Below are positions 60,975-64,000 of a stretch of 64,000 nucleotides of DNA, one piece after another. A program made the position numbers and the translations under genes. The DNA is from Arthrobacter sp. UNC362MFTsu5.1 (GTDB lineage: Bacteria; Actinomycetota; Actinomycetes; Actinomycetales; Micrococcaceae), in the NCBI RefSeq assembly GCF_000685965.1, contig NZ_JMLE01000008.1, positions 62,001-126,000 of the forward strand, in the 5' to 3' direction. Each line of letters starts with the position of its first letter. Position 1 is the stretch's first letter. The notes beneath the pieces were generated by a model that saw nothing but the letters and a program-made list of their open reading frames with translations, had not been told where the DNA came from and searched no databases.

Positions 60975-61282
60975 ACCTGTGGATGTGGCTGCTGCTTGCC
61001 TGCCTCCTGGGCTACGGCTGGAAGCTCCTTGGCTATCTGGTCCCGGCCAGCCTGCTGCGCAACCCGCGGATGTCCCGGATTGCGGGCACCATGACCATCG
61101 GCCTGCTGGCTTCCCTCACCATCGTGAACGCGGTGGCATCGGGGCAGGCCCTGGCGTTGGACGCCCGGATTGGCGCCCTCGCCGCAGCCGGAATCGCCCT
61201 GTGGCTCCGGGCCCCTTTCCTGGTGGTGGTCCTGGCCGGAGCCGGAGCTGCGGCCGGGTTGCGGCTGCTGGGCTGGAGCTGA
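60971..61282 (+). CDS. azlD: AzlD family branched-chain amino acid exporter subunit
   Basis: This is a 103-aa partner of AzlC with three to four TM helices (about 3-20, 37-57 and 63-97). The core is GYGWKLLGYLVPASLL, then ALDARIGALAAAGIALWLRAPFLVVVLAGA (quoted as ALDARIGALAAAGIALWL and FLVVVLAGA). The small size and 4-bp overlap with azlC are typical of the pair. Confidence 0.9.
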   Translation: MNLWMWLLLACLLGYGWKLLGYLVPASLLRNPRMSRIAGTMTIGLLASLTIVNAVASGQALALDARIGALAAAGIALWLRAPFLVVVLAGAGAAAGLRLLGWS

Positions 61283-61334
61283 TGACGGCCGTTCGGCCCT
61301 AGTAGGTCCGCCCGTGCTGTGGCAGGATGCCACC

Positions 61335-61652
61335 ATGAGCGAAGAACAAGCGCCTGCGGTTCCTGCTGCCGCAAAGGACCCCAAATCCAGGCCCTATGTG
61401 CCATCGCCTGGATCCGAATCCACCCGTGAAATGCGCGAGATGTCCCGCCGCCGCCGCGATGCCGAGGAGAAGCTCCAGCAGCATCTGCAGGAAGCGGACC
61501 AGCTCCACGAAGCGCACATGAAGGCCCACCACAAGGAGGTGCCGGTGCCGCATGGGCACGAGGAAGCTTCTCCCGAAGGTCAAGCCCCGGAAACCGCGGA
61601 CGAACACGCCGCGGAAGGCGAGCGGGAGGCCGGCACCAGGCCGGCCGAGTGA
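61335..61652 (+). CDS. Small charged coiled-coil protein
   Basis: This is a 105-aa hydrophilic protein. Residues about 32-68 (REMSRRRRDAEEKLQQHLQEADQLHEAHMKAHHKE, quoted in parts as SRRRRDAEEKL and LQEADQLHEAHMKAHH) predict a helix or coiled coil. The ends are acidic and Pro/Ala-rich. No family is recognised. CAGGAT lies six bases before the ATG, a degenerate leaderless-type context. It follows azlD by 52 bp. Confidence 0.6.
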   Translation: MSEEQAPAVPAAAKDPKSRPYVPSPGSESTREMREMSRRRRDAEEKLQQHLQEADQLHEAHMKAHHKEVPVPHGHEEASPEGQAPETADEHAAEGEREAGTRPAE

Positions 61653-61660
61653 CGCTGCTT

Positions 61661-61728
61661 GGGCCGAGCGGTGCGACTGGGCCGATTAGCGTTGCCCATA
61701 GGCCGAACAGCGTTGCCTAGGCCGCGCC
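61661..61728. repeat. Degenerate GGCCGA repeat between convergent genes
   Basis: GGCCGA(G/T/A) followed by GCGTTGCC-like sequence recurs at 61662, 61680 and 61701, with GGCCGC at 61720. Units of 18-21 bp run into the 3' end of the convergent gene. Confidence 0.5.
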
Positions 61729-61965
61729 AAACTCATCTGAAACAGCCAAGTCGTCGGCCTGTGGGGAGGCTCCGTTGTTCCTGTTGTCCAACTCTTCCAA
61801 CGCCAGGTCGTACCAGAACTGCGCCCCGAACACCGGGTGGGACGTATCCAGGTCCCTGAACAGGGCGTCTGTGAGTGCCTGCAGTTCCGACGTGCTGGCC
61901 GTCGAGATGACCAGCAGCGGGTCGGCGTCGCCGTTCATGAGCAAGGCAAGCTGCTGGCGGGTCAT
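61717..61965 (-). CDS. FGA-WY domain small protein (locus 2)
   Basis: This is an 82-aa protein consisting mainly of the FGA-WY domain. LTDALFRDLDT, FGAQFWYDLALEEL and R match the C-terminus of the protein at 11370 in 20 of 32 positions. No named family is recognised. The ATG at 61965 overlaps the stop of a 14-codon leader ORF (ATGA), which has a good ribosome site, while this ATG has none. Translation by coupling is therefore likely. It is divergent from GAF-ANTAR 2, mirroring locus 1. In-frame TTG 62082 would lie upstream of the predicted transcription start. Confidence 0.7.
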   Translation of the reverse strand: MTRQQLALLMNGDADPLLVISTASTSELQALTDALFRDLDTSHPVFGAQFWYDLALEELDNRNNGASPQADDLAVSDEFGAA

Positions 61966-62006
61966 GGCAGTACCGGAAGGGAAGGTGAACGTAGTCCGTA
62001 GTCCAT
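61962..62006 (-). CDS. Putative 14-aa leader peptide coupled to FGA-WY gene
   Basis: The ORF encodes MDYGLRSPSLPVLP. The ATG has GGAG exactly six bases upstream, and the TGA overlaps the ATG of the FGA-WY gene in the ATGA arrangement. A similar 15-aa leader ORF overlaps the locus 1 gene. Protein sequences of the two leaders are unrelated, which favours a coupling or attenuation role over a conserved peptide. Confidence 0.5.
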   Translation of the reverse strand: MDYGLRSPSLPVLP

Positions 62007-62053
62007 GTCGAACTCCAAAACGAGAAACGGTGGCTGACTGCGTAACCTCCACA

Positions 62054-62082
62054 ATTCTAATATTGTGTGACGGCCACCACAA
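62054..62082 (-). promoter_or_regulatory. Promoter of FGA-WY gene, locus 2
   Basis: On the minus strand TTGTGG (62082-62077) and TAGAAT (62059-62054) have a 17-bp spacer. The same -35 hexamer and spacing precede the locus 1 gene at 11293. The dyad CACAAT-TCTAAT-ATTGTG (62050-62067) overlaps the -10 box and could bind a regulator. Confidence 0.55.
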
Positions 62083-62133
62083 TCTCGCGGCCTCGGGCCG
62101 TCGAGCAGGGGATTCGAGAAGCGGCGGCGGGCC

Positions 62134-62871
62134 GTGACGGGCGCCCGGCTGGGCCAGTACCTGGCGGAACGGCTGCAGGACCTGGTCCTCGAGAGTGCCG
62201 ATGTGCAGGACTTCCTCCGGGAGCTGTGTGAGTTCTCGGCGGGCTTCATCGGGAAGACGACGGGCCTTCCCGTGCTGTGCGCCGTGACCCTGCTGCGCTC
62301 CCGGCGGTCCGTGACGTCCGCCGGCAGCGGACCTGGGGCGAGGCTGCTTGAGGAGATTCAGCAGGCTACCGGCGAGAGCCCTCCGCTGGCCGCCGTGGAG
62401 TCCGGGGCTACGGTTTCCGTGCCCGATGCCCGGACCGACTCCCGCTGGCCGCGCTACAACCGCGGCGTGATGCGGGCCGGCCAGCTCAGTGTCCTGTCAC
62501 TCCCGCTGCGGCTGGATCCGGAGGCCGCGGCGTCCGTGTCGTTTTTCGCGCCGGAAGCAGGAGCGTTCGACGACGAGGCCATCGTCATTTGCGAAGCGTT
62601 CGCGGCCCGGGCCGGTAAAGCCCTGCGGCTGGCCGTGCGCATCGGCGCCTCGAAGGACCTCAACGACGACCTTCTCGAGGCCTTGAAGTCACGCACCAGC
62701 ATCAACCTTGCCTCGGGAATTGTGATGGGACAGAGCCGCTGCTCGCAGGCCGAAGCGTTTGCCATCCTGAGCAAGGTCTCCAGCAACCGCAACGTCAAGC
62801 TCCGCGTGGTGGCCGAGGACCTGCTGCGAAAATTCGATACGGCGCCGGACACCACCCACTTCACCGGCTAA
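62134..62871 (+). CDS. GAF and ANTAR domain regulator (locus 2, paralogue of 10504)
   Basis: This is a 245-aa protein with GAF (about 18-155: DARTDSRWPRYN) and ANTAR (about 175-235: ALKSRTSINLASGIVMGQSR, then ILSKVSSNRNVKLRVVAEDLL) domains. It is collinear with the protein at 10504 and has the same length. The GAF domain has ESPPLAAVESG in place of the GEGPCLHAM of paralogue 1, so ligand or redox sensing may differ. The start is GTG without a clear ribosome site. It is divergent from the FGA-WY gene. Confidence 0.92.
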   Translation: MTGARLGQYLAERLQDLVLESADVQDFLRELCEFSAGFIGKTTGLPVLCAVTLLRSRRSVTSAGSGPGARLLEEIQQATGESPPLAAVESGATVSVPDARTDSRWPRYNRGVMRAGQLSVLSLPLRLDPEAAASVSFFAPEAGAFDDEAIVICEAFAARAGKALRLAVRIGASKDLNDDLLEALKSRTSINLASGIVMGQSRCSQAEAFAILSKVSSNRNVKLRVVAEDLLRKFDTAPDTTHFTG

Positions 62872-62949
62872 CGGACCCGCCTGAGGCTATGCTTTTAAGG
62901 GTTCCGGTCAACTCGCGAAAGGCGGCAAAGCAGTGGAGTGGGTGCGGCC

Positions 62950-63669
62950 ATGGCGGTAAAACTACCCCTCGCGGACGAACTGGCGGCAATCTTTGCCCGT
63001 GCTTCCGAGCTCCTGCTGACGGACGAGACGGTATCCAGGGCCCTAGAGCTGATCACCGCTGCTGCGGAAGCGGCCGTGCCCGGCGCCGCGGGCGCGGGCG
63101 TCACACTTATCGATGCCGACGGCCGGAAACATACGGCGAGTGCCTCCAACACCTTGGTGGAGGTTGCCGACGCGCGCCAGTACGACCTGGGCCAGGGTCC
63201 CTGCCTCCTCGCCTGGGCGAGCGGCGAACCGGTGTTGGTCAGCGACGTCCGCAACGACCACCGCTGGCAGGCGTGGGCCAGTGCGGCCACCGAGCTGGGG
63301 TTGCGGTCCTCCGTCAGCGCACCGTTGCTCACCGGAGATTCCGCGCTGGGCGCCGTCAAGCTCTACGCCCGTGATGAGAACAGTTTCAGCCCAGCCACCG
63401 TGCGCCTGTTGGAACTCTTCGCCGCGCAGGCCACCATCTTCCTGATCAATGCCCAGGCCCGCGAGAGTGCCCGGATGATTAGTGAGGACCTTCGCGACGC
63501 CCTGGCCCACCGCGAAATTATTGCCGTGGCCAAGGGAATTCTGATGGCCCGCCACGGACTTGACGAGGACACGGCCATGCAGGACCTGCTGATGGAGTCT
63601 CGGCGGGCCAAAAGGTCGCTCCGTGACATATCCGTCGAGCTGGTGTCCTCCACCCAGCTGCCCCGGTGA
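62950..63669 (+). CDS. GAF and ANTAR domain regulator (third copy)
   Basis: This is a 239-aa protein with GAF (about 15-160: YDLGQGPCLLAWASGEPV, then VSDVRNDHRWQAW, then SAPLLTG) and ANTAR (about 170-230: ALAHREIIAVAKGILMARHGLDED, quoted in part as HREIIAVAKGILMARHG, then AKRSLRDISVELV). It belongs to a more common GAF-ANTAR subgroup than the 245-aa paralogues. ATG 62950 is preferred over GTG 62938; the ribosome site (GGAG 62935) is rather far. It lies 78 bp after paralogue 2 on the same strand, possibly co-transcribed. Confidence 0.9.
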   Translation: MAVKLPLADELAAIFARASELLLTDETVSRALELITAAAEAAVPGAAGAGVTLIDADGRKHTASASNTLVEVADARQYDLGQGPCLLAWASGEPVLVSDVRNDHRWQAWASAATELGLRSSVSAPLLTGDSALGAVKLYARDENSFSPATVRLLELFAAQATIFLINAQARESARMISEDLRDALAHREIIAVAKGILMARHGLDEDTAMQDLLMESRRAKRSLRDISVELVSSTQLPR

Positions 63670-63682
63670 GCGGGGGTGCGTT

Positions 63683-64000
63683 TTGGCCCTGGGCAAGGAC
63701 GAAGATGAGCAAAGGCTCCGCTTTGAGGAAATGCTCCGGAACGCTGACCTGCGCGTCGAGGAGCTGTGGCTGAGGTATTTCAGCATTGGCGGCATCGCTG
63801 GCCAATTTGAAGTCGAAGCCTACATCCACGGTGCCATCGCCTTGCCTGCGTTGCAGCGGGATATCCTGGCGCACGCCCTGAACGAGCGCCTGGACGAGAT
63901 CCATGCCCCCGACGGCAGGGCGTCCTACAGCCGCGGGTCCGAGGACGCCGGCCGGCTCCATGACGAGCGGCCGCATGACGACACGGACCGTCCCGAGGAA
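63683..64000 (+). CDS. Small protein downstream of GAF-ANTAR genes (3' truncated)
   Basis: The frame stays open to the window edge (106 codons visible). The conserved-looking core is NADLRVEELWLRYFSIGG, then FEVEAYIHGAIALPALQRDILAHALNERLDEI, quoted in parts as FEVEAYIHGAIALPALQ and RDILAHALNERLDEI. It resembles unnamed proteins that I recall near GAF-ANTAR genes in Arthrobacter-like genomes; that is memory, not a search. The TTG start follows GGGGG by six bases; ATG 63731 is an alternative. It lies 13 bp after the third GAF-ANTAR gene. Confidence 0.6.
   Translation, partial: MALGKDEDEQRLRFEEMLRNADLRVEELWLRYFSIGGIAGQFEVEAYIHGAIALPALQRDILAHALNERLDEIHAPDGRASYSRGSEDAGRLHDERPHDDTDRPEE

Noticed and set aside
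61962..62249. 95-codon minus-strand ORF ending at 61962
   Set aside because: Its upstream part is antisense to GAF-ANTAR 2 and lies above the predicted promoter. Only the last 15 codons (the leader ORF at 61962-62006) are supported.

Overview
The window looks like chromosome of a high-GC actinobacterium of the family Micrococcaceae, close to Arthrobacter/Pseudarthrobacter. This is inferred from GC-rich third positions, many GTG/TTG starts, many ATGA-type overlaps, GAF-ANTAR regulators, a desferrioxamine-type siderophore operon with DtxR-like iron boxes, a mycobacterial-style LigD/Ku pair, and many genes with an apparent leaderless promoter (TANNNT-N6-ATG). I saw no tRNA, rRNA, CRISPR array, integrase or transposase. 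Both window edges cut a gene.

Layout. 1-3.2 kb: the end of a MmyB-type XRE regulator, a 65-aa CPxSGxW protein, dodecin, an SGNH hydrolase, a CsoR/CstR-type regulator and a GntR/FCD regulator. 3.3-8.2 kb: a sugar-acid operon (DUF1537 kinase, 3-hydroxyacid dehydrogenase, GntP permease, class II aldolase) with two TGTCYGACA operators. 8.3-10.5 kb: DUF1304, acyltransferase 3 and GNAT genes. 10.5-15 kb: a signalling block with GAF-ANTAR divergent from a STAS-like/FGA-WY protein, then a cellulose-synthase-like GT2 coupled to a STAS protein and an RsbW-like kinase. 15.1-20.7 kb: iron-regulated desABCD. 20.7-25.5 kb: SDR, FUSC, MHS transporter and two small hydrophilic proteins. 25.6-30.3 kb: NHEJ locus (LigD, Ku, Rho-N/SAP-like protein, SRPBCC). 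30.5-34.8 kb: complete fru PTS operon including HPr. 35-37.5 kb: DUF6458, a KAS II-type ketosynthase and an esterase. 37.5-42 kb: LacI regulator, beta-phosphoglucomutase and GH65 phosphorylase. 42-46.3 kb: DUF2871, MFS, two unrecognised proteins and a lone PxpA. 46.3-54.7 kb: narGHJI-narK, bracketed by a dispersed palindromic repeat. 54.7-61.7 kb: DUF445, GDPD, an ABC-2 exporter pair, DoxX-like, AzlC/AzlD and a small hydrophilic protein. 61.7-64 kb: a second FGA-WY/GAF-ANTAR locus followed by a third GAF-ANTAR gene and a truncated small gene.

Most interesting points. (1) A short unnamed domain, here called FGA-WY after its FGAxxWY[ED]LAxEEL core, occurs in two proteins. Each is divergent from a GAF-ANTAR paralogue, each has a TTGTGG-N17 promoter, and each is preceded by an overlapping leader ORF of about 15 codons. 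(2) A BcsA-like synthase carries about 140 extra residues just before its TED motif. It lacks PilZ and is translationally coupled to a partner-switch pair. (3) Perfect or near-perfect 15-bp tandem repeats occur at seven separate places. (4) AGCGCGAACGGACACTT repeats flank the whole nar operon.
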